Shown: positions 33,825-42,769, counted from the stretch's first letter. The stretch is 64,000 nt of DNA from Streptomyces sp. Alt3 (GCF_030719215.1 NZ_CP120983.1:4402001-4466000), one strand, 5' to 3'. The notes: generated by a model not told the origin, from the letters alone. A program made the numbers and translations.

Positions 33825-35030
33825 ATGACCGTATGGGACGACCTGGTCGGACAGGACCGAGTGCAGGCGCAGCTCGGTGCCGCCGCCCGGGACGCCGATG
33901 CGCTGGTCACCGCGCAGTCCGTCGGGGGGCCGGTGTCCCCCAGCTCGAAGATGACCCACGCCTGGCTGTTCACCGGCCCGCCAGGTTCCGGCCGGGCCAC
34001 CGCCGCCCGTGCCTTTGCCGCGGCCCTCCAGTGCACCAGCCCCGACCGTGCGCTGGGCGGAGCTCCCGGCTGCGGCTTCTGCGACGGCTGCCACACCGCG
34101 CTGATCGGAACCCACGCCGACGTCGAGGTCATCCGCACGGATCTGCTCTCCATCGGTGTGAAGGAGACCCGTGAGCTCGTCCGCCGGGCCCAGCTGTCCC
34201 CAGCCGTGGGCCGCTGGCAGGTCATCGTCATGGAGGACGCCGACCGCCTCACGGAGGGCGCGGGAAACGTCCTGCTGAAGGCGGTGGAGGAGCCCGCGCC
34301 GCGCACCGTGTGGCTGCTCTGCGCACCTTCCCTCGAGGACGTGCTGCCCACGATCCGATCCCGCTGCCGCCATCTCACGCTGCGTACGCCTCCGGTGGAA
34401 GCCGTCGCGGATGTGCTGATCAGACGTGACGGCATCGACCCCGAGCGGGCGGCGTCCGCGGCCCGCGCCACCCAGGGCCACATCGGCAGGGCACGTCGTC
34501 TCGCCACGGACGAGCGGGCGCGCGCCCGGCGTGCGGCGGTGCTCAAGCTCCCGCTGCGCGTCCATGACGTCGGCGGCTGCCTCAAGTCGGCCCAGGAGCT
34601 GATCGACACGGCGACGGACGACGCCAAGCAGGTCGCCGAGGAGATCGACGTCAAGGAGACGGACGACCTGAAGGCGGCGCTCGGTGCCGTGGCAGGGGGT
34701 CGGATGCCGCGCGGGACGGCGGGGGCGATGAAGGAGCTGGAGGACCGGCAGAAGCGCCGCAGGACGCGTACGCAGCGCGACAGTCTCGACCTCGCGCTGA
34801 GCGAACTCACCGGTTTCTACCGCGATGTGCTGGCGCTTCAGCTCGGATCCCGGACCGCCCTCGCCAACACCGACGTACGGGACGCGCTCGACCGGATCGC
34901 CGAGTCCTCCACCCCCGAGCGCACCCTGCGCCGGATCGAGGCAGTGTTCGCCTGCCGCCGGGCCCTCGACCGCAACGTCGCGCCGCTGCTTGCGGTGGAG
35001 TCGATGACGGTGGCCCTCCGAGCGGGCTGA
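33825..35030 (+). CDS. holB: DNA polymerase III delta-prime subunit
   Basis: A 401-residue clamp-loader subunit. N-terminal VWDDLVGQDRVQAQL, P-loop-like GPPGSGRATAARAFA (Lys replaced by Arg, so probably no ATP hydrolysis, as in other delta-prime proteins), zinc-binding CGFCDGCH, IGVKETRELVRRAQLSPAVG, VMEDADRLTEGAGNVLLKAVEEP and the sensor region LLCAPSLEDVLPTIRSRCR. The C-terminal part is the helical collar domain. Start ATG 33825 follows GGAAGGGCGGTG. Neighbouring tmk is a common arrangement in bacteria. Confidence 0.93.
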   Translation: MTVWDDLVGQDRVQAQLGAAARDADALVTAQSVGGPVSPSSKMTHAWLFTGPPGSGRATAARAFAAALQCTSPDRALGGAPGCGFCDGCHTALIGTHADVEVIRTDLLSIGVKETRELVRRAQLSPAVGRWQVIVMEDADRLTEGAGNVLLKAVEEPAPRTVWLLCAPSLEDVLPTIRSRCRHLTLRTPPVEAVADVLIRRDGIDPERAASAARATQGHIGRARRLATDERARARRAAVLKLPLRVHDVGGCLKSAQELIDTATDDAKQVAEEIDVKETDDLKAALGAVAGGRMPRGTAGAMKELEDRQKRRRTRTQRDSLDLALSELTGFYRDVLALQLGSRTALANTDVRDALDRIAESSTPERTLRRIEAVFACRRALDRNVAPLLAVESMTVALRAG

Positions 35031-35130
35031 CGTCCGGAGCCGGCGCGCTGCGACGCGGTCCCGACCGGTCCGTGAGCCGAGCGAATTCACCCGTATGAGC
35101 AGGGAATCGGTCGAGTCGTCACACGGCGGC

Positions 35131-35136
35131 TACGCT
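35131..35136 (+). promoter_or_regulatory. -10 hexamer TACGCT, leaderless type
   Basis: Six bases (CCGGGG) before ATG 35143 of the frameshifted peptidase gene. Confidence 0.5.
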
Positions 35137-35142
35137 CCGGGG

Positions 35143-36673
35143 ATGGACACCAGGCGCCTGCTCCGTACGTTCGCCACCGCGCTCGGCACTGCCGGCCTTT
35201 CTCGTCTCCGGCTGCAGCAGCGGAGGTTCGGCGCCGAGCGCGTCGGCGACGGGCTCGGCCGCCTCCGAGGAACTCGAGCCGTACTACGGGCAGAAGCTGC
35301 GCTGGCGGGACTGCGGTGTGGAGGGCTTCCAGTGCGCCACGATGAAGGCCCCGCTGGACTACGCCGAGCCCGACGGCGGAGACGTCCAGCTCGCCGTCTC
35401 GCGCAAGAAGGCCACCGGGCCGGGCAAGCGGATCGGCTCGCTCCTGGTGAACCCCGGCGGCCCCGGCGGCTCCGCCGTCGGCTACCTCCAGGGGTACGCG
35501 GCCATCGGCTATCCGGCCCCGGTCCGCGCCCGGTACGACATGGTGGCCATCGATCCGCGCGGGGTGGCCCGCAGCGAACCGGTCAATTGCCTCACCGGCA
35601 AGGAGATGGACACCTACACACAGGTGGACCAGACCCCCGACGACAAGGCTGAGATCGCAGCGCTCGACAAGTCCTTCGCGAAGTTCGCCGCCGGCTGCGA
35701 GAAGCGCTCCGGGAAGATCCTCCCGCACGTCTCCACCGTCGAGACGGCGCGAGACATGGACATTCTGCGCTCCTTGCTCGGCGACGAGAAGCTGCACTAC
35801 GTCGGGGCCTCGTACGGCACGTTCCTCGGCGCGACCTACGCCGACCTCTTCCCCACCCGCGTCGGACGCCTCGTCCTCGACGGGGCCATGGATCCGTCGC
35901 TCCCCGCGATCGACATCAACCGTGACCAGACCGCGGGCTTCGAGGCGGCGTTGCAGTCCTTCGCCGCGGACTGTGTGAAGCAGGACGACTGCCCGCTCGG
36001 CACGACGTCCACCGCGAACGCGGCGACCGAGCTGAAGAAGCTCTTCGCCGATCTGGACTCCGAACCGGTGCCGACGGGCGATGCCCGCCGGCTGACCGAG
36101 TCCCTGGCGACCACCGGGGTGATCGCCGCGATGTACGACGAGTCCGCCTGGCCCCAGCTCCGCGAGGCGGTCGCCGCGGCGCAGCGCGGGGACGGCTCCG
36201 GGCTCCTCGCACTGGCCGACAGCTACTACGAGCGCGATCCGAGCGGCAAGTACCAGAACCTGATGTTCGCCAACGCTGCCGTGAACTGCCTCGACCTCGC
36301 CCCCGCCTTCACCGGCCCCGAAGCCGTGGAGAAGGCCCTCCCGGAGTTCGAGAAGGCGTCCCCGGTCTTCGGCAGGGGTTTCGCCTGGGCCGCCCTGAAC
36401 TGCGCCGCCTGGCCCGTGGAGCCCACCGGCACCGCGCACCGCACCGAGGCCGAGGGGGCCGCCCCCATCGTCGTGGTCGGCACCACCCGCGACCCGGCCA
36501 CCCCCTACAAGTGGGCCGAGTCCCTCGCGGACCAGCTCTCCTCCGGCACCCTGCTCACCTACGAGGGCGACGGACACACGGCGTACGGCCGGGGCAGCGA
36601 CTGCGTCGACACGGCGATCAACACCTACCTGCTGGACGGCACACCGCCCAAGGACGGCAAGAAGTGCACCTGA
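35143..36673 (+). pseudogene. Secreted alpha/beta-hydrolase peptidase (TAP-like), frameshifted in the signal peptide
   Basis: From 35200 onward the frame encodes an S33-type tripeptidyl aminopeptidase-like enzyme: VSGCSSGG lipobox region, LLVNPGGPGGSAVGYL (oxyanion loop), YVGASYGTFLGATYA (nucleophile Ser), a TAP-like C-terminal domain with PATPYKWAESLADQL and EGDGHTAYG (His). The promoter and ATG 35143 are in a different frame: MDTRRLLRTFATALGTAGL runs into CCTTTCTC (35196-35203), where one extra T would explain the shift. Removing it gives a normal lipoprotein signal. No ATG, GTG or TTG in the downstream frame lies before 35318, which would omit the signal. Either a recent mutation or a sequencing error. 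Confidence 0.75.
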
Positions 36674-36771
36674 CCTGCTGAGACGGCCGACCGGGCGGGT
36701 GGTGCGGAGTACCCCCGGAAACTGTGTAGACTTGGGCTCGCTGCTGACCGCACCATGGTGTGACAGAGCGT

Positions 36772-36845
36772 GCCGCCTTAGCTCAGATGGCCAGAGCAAC
36801 GCACTCGTAATGCGTAGGTCTCGGGTTCGAATCCCGAAGGCGGCT
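36772..36845 (+). tRNA. tRNA-Thr (anticodon CGU)
   Basis: The 5' GCCGCCT pairs with AGGCGGC at 36838-36844. The anticodon arm ACGCA / TGCGT encloses the loop CTCGTAA with anticodon CGT at 36806-36808. The T-arm GGGTTCGAATCCC is intact. CCA is not encoded. A TAGACT hexamer at 36727-36732 could be its -10. Confidence 0.96.
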
Positions 36846-36851
36846 CGGATC

Positions 36852-36888
36852 AGCCCCAGGACTCACTCGCCGTGACCTGGGGCTTTTT
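36852..36888 (+). terminator. Rho-independent terminator after tRNA-Thr
   Basis: AGCCCCAGG (36852-36860) pairs with CCTGGGGCT (36876-36884), followed by a T5 run: a classical intrinsic terminator, rare in this window. Confidence 0.85.
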
Positions 36889-36984
36889 CTGTTTCGCGAC
36901 CTTGATCCTGCCGATGGGTCGGAGCGGGACGGCCCGGGCCGGGGACAGGGCACACGCGCCCGCAGTGCCTGCCCCTGTGCGGAT

Positions 36985-37428
36985 TCAGACGCGGCCGCAG
37001 CGGCCCAGGGATCCGGCGTGCTTCATCGCGTTGCGCGTCTGCGGGCCGTAGTAGCCGTCCGCGTCCAGCCCGTACTTGCTCTGGAGAGCCTTGACCGCCA
37101 GGAAGGTCTGGGGCCCGTAAGCGCCGTCGACGTCCAGGTACGAGTACCCCTCACAGGTCTTGAGGCTCGTCTGGAGAACCTTGACGGCCGCGTCATCACT
37201 CTTGGCGTTGGGGTTCAGTACCAGGTTGCACGTGGTGGTCCCGCTGGGAGCCGCCGTGGACGGCACCTTTATGTTCAGGCCGCCACTGGAAATGGTCTTG
37301 TAGAAGGTGCAGGTGGGGTATCCGCCGGCCGCTGCGGAGGTGGGGGCGGTGGCGGTGAGGAGGGCGACGGCGGCGGCAAAGGCACCCACGGCGGCAAGGG
37401 CCTGATTTCGGACAGAACGGGAAGGCAT
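36985..37428 (-). CDS. Secreted peptidoglycan-binding domain protein
   Basis: A 147-residue exported protein. The signal peptide runs MPSRSVRNQALAAVGAFAAA to an APTSAAAGG cleavage region. The mature part has an N-terminal stretch with two Cys (YPTCTFYKTI, TTTCNLVL), then a PG_binding_1 domain: VKVLQTSLKTCEGYSYLDV, DGAYGPQTFLAVKALQSKYGL and DADGYYGPQTRNAMKHA, the double D-G-x-Y/F-G-P-x-T repeat of this fold. It has no catalytic domain, so it may be a wall-bound or signal protein. ATG 37428 follows GGAAAGAGAG. A 69-bp element found also before another secreted gene lies 161-229 bp upstream. Confidence 0.85.
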   Translation of the reverse strand: MPSRSVRNQALAAVGAFAAAVALLTATAPTSAAAGGYPTCTFYKTISSGGLNIKVPSTAAPSGTTTCNLVLNPNAKSDDAAVKVLQTSLKTCEGYSYLDVDGAYGPQTFLAVKALQSKYGLDADGYYGPQTRNAMKHAGSLGRCGRV

Positions 37429-37588
37429 GGATTCTCTCTTTCCTGAACGAGTTTTGATCTTCCCTGGCGGGAGGACCGGTCGCGGTGTGTGTGGTCGTCG
37501 GGCCGGCAGCGGTGCGAGGACCTGCCGGCGTCATCCGCGAACGCGGATGTGGAAAGCGGTAGTGAATTCGTGCGGGCCTGCTGAAGTC

Positions 37589-37657
37589 GGTGTCAGCCCC
37601 GTACGACGGAACGTCAGCCCGGCCCGGTCGCCGGGTGCGCCGGTCGTTCGCCCCACA
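37589..37657. repeat. 69-bp direct repeat, copy 1
   Basis: Begins GGTGTCAGCCCCGTACGACG and ends GGTCGTTCGCCCCACA. About 90% identical to 39240-39308 (7 mismatches, no gaps). It occupies part of the gap 37429-37739, upstream of the leftward gene at 36985-37428; the rest of the gap shows nothing else. Confidence 0.85.
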
Positions 37658-37739
37658 CGTCCTTCGGCCGCGGGGCTCTTCGACGGCGATGGTTCAGGGG
37701 TGGCGGGGGAGCGGCCCCGCCGGTCGATCCGGTCGGCGG

Positions 37740-38549
37740 TCAGCCGGCGCTTCTGCTCGTGACATCGACGGCGGCACCGAGATTCGGCGCTGCCTTCCTG
37801 GCGAGTTCGCGGGCATGGTCCTGATCCGCGCTCTCCGCCACGACGATGTCCACCGCCGATCCGGCCACAGCATCGCGTCGCAGACTCGCGCCCGCGACCG
37901 GGTACCGAGCGAGTACCGCCTCGTACGCGGCGATCGCCTCGGCGGGGAAACCGTCGTGGAAGTCGGTCTCCACGAACAGCCCCGGCCCTCTCACCTGCAG
38001 GACCGTCACGCCGGAGAGCGGTTGGTGCCGGTCGCCCCCGGCGAGCATGTCCTTGAAGACCGCCAGGGCGCCGGTGGCGTCGGCTGCGGTGACCTCGATC
38101 CGCCAGCGTTCGGTGGCCTCTTTCCAGGGCGCGTCGTCGATGTCGGCGTTCACCACCCGGGTGTCGGCCGTCAGCGACCGCCACAGCGCCAGTACTTCGT
38201 GGGTCCGCCTCGTGTCCGCGACAACGGTGCAGGTGACGCCGTCCGCCATGATCCGGCCGGTGATCTTGTCGTGACGGGCGACGTACTCCCTCATCTCGCC
38301 CGCCAGCCGGGTCACGCGGTCGGCCGGAGTGCCGTCCTCGACGACCAGCGTGCCGTCCGACGTTCCCTTGAAGGGCAGCGTGTTGTTCTTGGTCGTGCGG
38401 ATCGTCGCCACGTCCGGCGTGCCGGCCCAGTCCTCCTCGAATTCCGCGGCGAGTGCTGTGCCCTTGTCGATGGCGCAGCCGGCCGACAGGGTCAGGCCGA
38501 GTGCGAACGTGACGACCGATACGGCCAACCGCGGGCTGATTCTTCTCAG
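37740..38549 (-). CDS. Secreted lipoprotein of unknown function, probable CTG start
   Basis: A 269-residue frame beginning LRRISPRLAVSVVTFALGLTLSAGCA, a typical lipoprotein signal with lipobox SAGC. The mature part is mixed alpha/beta with no catalytic motif I can name (TPADRVTRLAGEMREYVARH, ITGRIMADGVTCTVVAD, DAVAGSAVDIVVAESADQDH). Start choice: AAGGAG stands 6 nt before CTG 38549, exactly where the Met of the signal peptide is expected; GTG codons at 38582 and 38579 have no SD and add eleven odd residues. It lies between two secreted-protein genes on the same strand, with gaps of over 230 bp. Confidence 0.68.
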   Translation of the reverse strand: MRRISPRLAVSVVTFALGLTLSAGCAIDKGTALAAEFEEDWAGTPDVATIRTTKNNTLPFKGTSDGTLVVEDGTPADRVTRLAGEMREYVARHDKITGRIMADGVTCTVVADTRRTHEVLALWRSLTADTRVVNADIDDAPWKEATERWRIEVTAADATGALAVFKDMLAGGDRHQPLSGVTVLQVRGPGLFVETDFHDGFPAEAIAAYEAVLARYPVAGASLRRDAVAGSAVDIVVAESADQDHARELARKAAPNLGAAVDVTSRSAG

Positions 38550-38780
38550 TGTCGTCTCCTTGAAAGCGGGTGAGCTCACCACAGGCCTCCAGCAGCGGGC
38601 TCACCGCCGCTCGGGACGGTGGCCAGGTGCTCACGTCGACGTCGGCGATGCGGTGGTCCCGTCGCGTGGTCCGGCTCCTTGGCGCCCACCGCCACGGAGC
38701 CTTCTCCTGTTACGCGACGTCATCTCCTGAAGGCCTGCCGGGTCGGCTCCGTCGTACCTCTCGGCGACATTCTGCGGCCG

Positions 38781-39146
38781 TCACACCCCTGGCGGGTAGG
38801 TGTAGACGTTCTTGCCGTAGTCGACCCCGAGCGCGGAACCGCAGTCGGCCTTCGACGCGCGTCCCGCCGACACGGTGGGCCCGTACTTGTAGACGTAACC
38901 GCCGGACCCGGGGCACTTGACCCAGGCGCGGTAGTAGCCGGATCCGCCGCGGCACTTCACCTGCGCCCACGTCCAGCGGTTGCCCTCGTCCTCGAACGTC
39001 CAGGTGCACCCGGTCGGCACCGCCTGGGCAGGCCCCGCCGACACCGCTGCGAAGCCGAGCAGCGAGCAGGCGACGGTGGTCACGGAAAGGGCGATGCTGC
39101 CCGCACTGCGGCGGGCCTTCCGCACGGTGTTCTTCGAGATTGCCAT
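38781..39146 (-). CDS. Small Cys-containing secreted protein
   Basis: A 121-residue precursor. The signal peptide is MAISKNTVRKARRSAG followed by a hydrophobic core and AGPAQA, a good signal peptidase I site. The mature 80 residues have four Cys (PTGCTW, VKCRGG, VKCPGSG, KADCGS), many Gly and Tyr, and end YGKNVYTYPPGV. Two disulphides are likely. I do not recognise the family. Start ATG 39146 has AGGAGA 5 nt upstream. The 69-bp repeat copy 2 stands 94 bp upstream. Confidence 0.75.
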   Translation of the reverse strand: MAISKNTVRKARRSAGSIALSVTTVACSLLGFAAVSAGPAQAVPTGCTWTFEDEGNRWTWAQVKCRGGSGYYRAWVKCPGSGGYVYKYGPTVSAGRASKADCGSALGVDYGKNVYTYPPGV

Positions 39147-39239
39147 GGGATCTCCTGATGACCGTCTGATGTGCTCCGAGGAGGAGCTGTTCGAAGTGAG
39201 CCGCGCCCGCAGGTGAGGTCGAGCGAGCCCGCCACGGCT

Positions 39240-39308
39240 GGTGTCAGCCCCGTATGACGGCACGGTAGTCCGGCCCGGGCGCCGGGTGTGCCGGTCGTTC
39301 GCCCCACA
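39240..39308. repeat. 69-bp direct repeat, copy 2
   Basis: Begins GGTGTCAGCCCCGTATGACG and ends GGTCGTTCGCCCCACA. Same orientation as copy 1 and, like it, upstream of a leftward small secreted-protein gene. The gap 39147-39450 also serves as promoter region for the histidine kinase on the other strand. Confidence 0.85.
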
Positions 39309-39437
39309 AGAAGGGCCGCCGCACACACGGGAATGCGAGCGAGCCGGCGGCAGACGGCGACGGGGAGGCCGACCGCGACGCCTTCGTCGCACCCGGTCAG
39401 GAGACGAATCGACGCTCTGTCTTGTTTTCGGATCAAC

Positions 39438-39443
39438 TACCCT
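39438..39443 (+). promoter_or_regulatory. -10 hexamer TACCCT, leaderless type
   Basis: Seven bases (TGTTCGC) before ATG 39451; no SD. Confidence 0.45.
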
Positions 39444-39450
39444 TGTTCGC

Positions 39451-41865
39451 ATGCGCTACGGGGGCGGCGGGGGCAACGGGGACGGAGCCACTGAACCGGT
39501 GGAAGGCCCCGGGTCCGGTGAGGTCCTGCTGAATCTGGCCCTCGAGCGGTTCGGGGTGTGGCTCCGGTCCATCGTGGTCTGCCTGTGCGGTGCGCTTGGC
39601 GCCGTCTCGGCGGATGCGGCGGACGTTCCTTTGGCGGTGTCTCTCCTGCTGCCCGCGTTCATCGCCTGCTGTGTGCGCCTCTACTCGCTGCGCAGGCCGA
39701 GCCTGTTCCCGCTCGCCCTGCTCTGGGCGTCGGACGCGGCCGTGGTGGTCTTGGCGGGGCTGTCCCAGCCGGTGATCGGCGGTGACGGGGCCGGTGTGAT
39801 GGTGGAGGCGATCGTCGGCATCAGCGTCGTCGCCTTCCAGTACGAGTGGGCGACGCGACCGGTGGCCGGCGCTGCCCTGGCCGCGCTGGGGGCTGTCGTC
39901 CTCGTGCTGGGCGACGTCCTCCACTCGCCCGGGCACAGCCCCGACCTCGTACCCCTGTTGCGCATGCTGATTCAGGTGTGTCTGTCGAGGGCCGCCTACC
40001 TCATCGTCCGGGCACTCGCCAGGGCGGCCGACCGGGCGGCCGCGGTCAGGGCGGCGGCGCGCCGGGAGACGGAGGTCGCCGCCGTACGCAGGGCGACCGA
40101 GCGTGAGTACCTGGCGACCCTGCACGACACGGCGAGCGCGACGCTGCTGATGGTCTCCCAGGGCGACGGCCGGGACTGGTCGTGGCTGGCTCCACGTGCC
40201 AGACAGGATCTGGAGGCGATGTCCGCCATGCCCGGATTCGAGACGGGGAGCGTCGACCTCGTGGCTCTCCTCGGCTGCGTGCCCGAGGGCGAGGGACGGA
40301 CCAGGGTGCGGCTCAGGACGCACATCGAGGGGCCGCTCGTGATTCCGTCCGGCCCCGGGCTCGCGATGTTCAACGGGGTCCGCGAGGCCGTCACCAATGT
40401 GGCACGCCATGCCGGGGTGCGGGAGGCGGAGCTCAGGGCCTGGCCGGAGGCGGGCGGCGCGGTCGTCGAACTGTCCGACGCCGGAGGGGGCTTCGACCCG
40501 GAGTCCGTCCCCGCGCGGCGCCGGGGCATCTCCGGTTCCGTCATCGGCAGGATGCACGCGGTCGGAGGCTCGGCCTCCGTCACCTCCCGTCCGGGCACCG
40601 GGACCCGCGTGCAGTGGCGCTGGCACGGCCAGGCCGGGGTGTCACGGGCAGGGGACGGAGCGCAAACGCCCGGCGTACCGAGCCGGCCCCGCGCCAGGGT
40701 GCGGCACACGGCCGACGTCCGCTTCATCCGCGGGCGGCTCCTCCACGGGACCCAACTGGCCGTGCTGTTGATCAGCCTGGTGTGGCAGTTCACCATCTCG
40801 CTGCGCCGGCTCGTCGTCCACCAGGACGTGTACCGCCCCGCGTGGGCACAGACGGCCGCCTTCGTCTGCCTTGCCGCCGTCGCGGTGCTCGGGGCCGCCT
40901 ATCTGCTGCGTGGCAGGCGGATCCCCCCGGCGGTGCGAGGGTGGAGCCTGGGCTCGGTGCTGGCCGTCTCTGCGGTATGCGCGTTCACGCTGCCGCCGGA
41001 GCAGTCGACCGGTGCGCCGGACTGGGCGTTCGGAGTGGTCGGCTGGCACGCGCTGTTCCTGTTGGCAGACCTGCGGGTCAAGGCGTACGCGGCGTTCCTC
41101 GGGGCGCACGTGCTGTTCAACGCTGCCGCCGTGTTCCTGTTCGGGGCGCCGACCGTCACCCAGTGGACCGTCATGGGGATCTCCACGACAGCCAGCTGCG
41201 GTTTCCAGCTCTCCGTCGCTGTACTGATGAGCCACCTGCTCCAGGGCACGGCGCCGGCAGCGGGGACCGCGGCTGCGCTGGAGGAGGAACTGCGTACCCG
41301 GGAACGCATCCACGAGGACATGCAGCGTGATCACAAGGAGCGCTACCGAGCCCTGACCGCGACGACGGTGCCGCTGCTCGTGGGCCTCGGCCACGGTGCG
41401 CTGAGCCCGCACGACGAGGAGGTCAGGCTCCAGTGCGGCGTGGAAGCCGCCCGTATGCGCCGTCTGTTCGCCGAGGGGGACGCCGTGTCCGACCCGCTGC
41501 TCAACGAGTTGCGGGCGTGCGTCGAGGTGGCCGAGCACAAGGGGGTGACGGTGGACATGGCCGTACGAGGACGGCCGGGGGAGGTGCCCGTGGAGGTACG
41601 CAGGGAGCTCGTCGACCCGGTGGCGGTGACGCTGGGCCGTACCCGCTCCACCGCGCGGGTGACCGTCGTGTGGACACCCCGCGCGGTACGGGTGAGCGTG
41701 GTCAGCGAGGACTGTGCCGGCGGCCCCGGTACGGGAGAGGCGGCTCGGGCACACGGCCGCACCACGGTGGCCGAGGTGACCGTGGAGAGAACGACGCGCG
41801 GCGGAAGTGTGTGGGTGGAAGCCGGCTGGAGAAGACCGGCGGTCTCCGGAGTTGACCAGACATGA
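39451..41865 (+). CDS. Two-unit sensor histidine kinase
   Basis: An 804-residue membrane protein built from two similar halves. Half one: helices at about 25-175, a dimerisation helix with EYLATLHDTASATLLM (phospho-acceptor His225), and an ATPase with FNGVREAVTNVARHAG (N-box, about 310-325) and ELSDAGGGFDP (G1). Half two: helices at about 430-590, then ELRTRERIHEDMQRDHKERYRALTATTV-like helical sequence and an ATPase-like end (VEVRRELVDPVAVTLGRTRS, VSVVSEDCAGG) lacking the N-box Asn and G boxes. The first half resembles NarL-type partner kinases; the second looks like a sensory or dimerising remnant. It overlaps the regulator gene by 4 nt (ATGA), so they are one system. Confidence 0.8.
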   Translation: MRYGGGGGNGDGATEPVEGPGSGEVLLNLALERFGVWLRSIVVCLCGALGAVSADAADVPLAVSLLLPAFIACCVRLYSLRRPSLFPLALLWASDAAVVVLAGLSQPVIGGDGAGVMVEAIVGISVVAFQYEWATRPVAGAALAALGAVVLVLGDVLHSPGHSPDLVPLLRMLIQVCLSRAAYLIVRALARAADRAAAVRAAARRETEVAAVRRATEREYLATLHDTASATLLMVSQGDGRDWSWLAPRARQDLEAMSAMPGFETGSVDLVALLGCVPEGEGRTRVRLRTHIEGPLVIPSGPGLAMFNGVREAVTNVARHAGVREAELRAWPEAGGAVVELSDAGGGFDPESVPARRRGISGSVIGRMHAVGGSASVTSRPGTGTRVQWRWHGQAGVSRAGDGAQTPGVPSRPRARVRHTADVRFIRGRLLHGTQLAVLLISLVWQFTISLRRLVVHQDVYRPAWAQTAAFVCLAAVAVLGAAYLLRGRRIPPAVRGWSLGSVLAVSAVCAFTLPPEQSTGAPDWAFGVVGWHALFLLADLRVKAYAAFLGAHVLFNAAAVFLFGAPTVTQWTVMGISTTASCGFQLSVAVLMSHLLQGTAPAAGTAAALEEELRTRERIHEDMQRDHKERYRALTATTVPLLVGLGHGALSPHDEEVRLQCGVEAARMRRLFAEGDAVSDPLLNELRACVEVAEHKGVTVDMAVRGRPGEVPVEVRRELVDPVAVTLGRTRSTARVTVVWTPRAVRVSVVSEDCAGGPGTGEAARAHGRTTVAEVTVERTTRGGSVWVEAGWRRPAVSGVDQT

Positions 41866-42518
41866 TTGACAACGCACCGGTCAGCGTGGTCGTCGTCGAC
41901 GACCATCCCGCCATCCTCGCGGGCGTGGAGGCGTGGTACGCCGCGTCACGGCGGCCCATCACCGTGGTCGCGGCCGGCAGCTCGGTGGGGGAAGCCTGGA
42001 CCGCGCCCGGCAGCACGGCCGATGTCGTCGTCCTGGATCTGCAACTGGGCGAGGGCGGTGCCGCCTTCGGCAGCCTTCGAAGACTTGTCGACGCCGGACG
42101 GCAGGTGGTCGTCTATTCGATGCGGGACGACGAGAAGACAGCGCTCAGCTGCCTGGACCTGGGAGCCGCGACCTTTCTGACCAAGAGCGAGGGACGGGAC
42201 CACCTGGTCGAGGCGACGCTGGCGGCAGCGGACGAGCGGCCCTACATGCCGCCCGCGCTGGCCGGTGCGCTGGGGACGAACACCCGCGCCGACCGTCCCC
42301 AGCTCTCCGTACGCGAGGAGAACGTGCTCATCGAGTGGTTCCAGTCGGAGTCGAAGGAACTGGTCGCGCAGCGTCTCGGCATCTCCGTACGGACGGTGAA
42401 CTCGTATCTGGACCGGGTGCGGATCAAGTACGCGAACGTCGGCCGCCCCGCGCGGACCAAGGCGAGCCTGGTCGCCCGCGCCATCCAGGACGGGCTGGTC
42501 GACGTGGACGACCTCTGA
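41862..42518 (+). CDS. NarL/LuxR-family response regulator
   Basis: A 218-residue regulator. The receiver has VVVVDDHPAIL (acid pocket), VVVLDLQLGEG (phospho-acceptor Asp59), VVYSMRDDE and FLTKSEG (Lys108). A C-terminal LuxR helix-turn-helix follows: LSVREENVLIEWFQSESKEL, AQRLGISVRTVNSYLDRVRIK. The gap of QLxxRE-type is normal except that GLTxRE reads QLSVREE. It is translationally coupled to the kinase before it. Targets are not known; the neighbouring secreted-protein genes and the FUSC-like gene are candidates by position only. Confidence 0.9.
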   Translation: MIDNAPVSVVVVDDHPAILAGVEAWYAASRRPITVVAAGSSVGEAWTAPGSTADVVVLDLQLGEGGAAFGSLRRLVDAGRQVVVYSMRDDEKTALSCLDLGAATFLTKSEGRDHLVEATLAAADERPYMPPALAGALGTNTRADRPQLSVREENVLIEWFQSESKELVAQRLGISVRTVNSYLDRVRIKYANVGRPARTKASLVARAIQDGLVDVDDL

Positions 42519-42769
42519 GCGCGGAACCTCCGGCCACGCGAACAGCGCATGGGTACCCGACGCAAATCGGATGGCGGCCCTCGGCGGGGGAGGCCCGGCC
42601 TCGCTCGCGGATTCGCTTCAATCAGGTGTCGCCGGGCACGTGAATGGAGCGCGAGCGGCAGCGCAGCCGGTTCGCCGGGCCCGTGCGGCATCCCGGCCAG
42701 GGGTGCCGGGGAGCGGCGAGGAACCCCGGGTGCGCACGGCGTGACCGGAGCGGGAGGACGCGGGGACCG

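Noticed and set aside
36772..36845. Integrated element at the tRNA-Thr gene
   Set aside because: tRNA genes are frequent integration sites, but no integrase lies nearby and I found no repeated copy of the tRNA 3' end downstream.
37589..39308. 69-bp repeats as ends of a transposon
   Set aside because: They are direct, not terminal inverted repeats; no transposase or target duplication is seen between or beside them.
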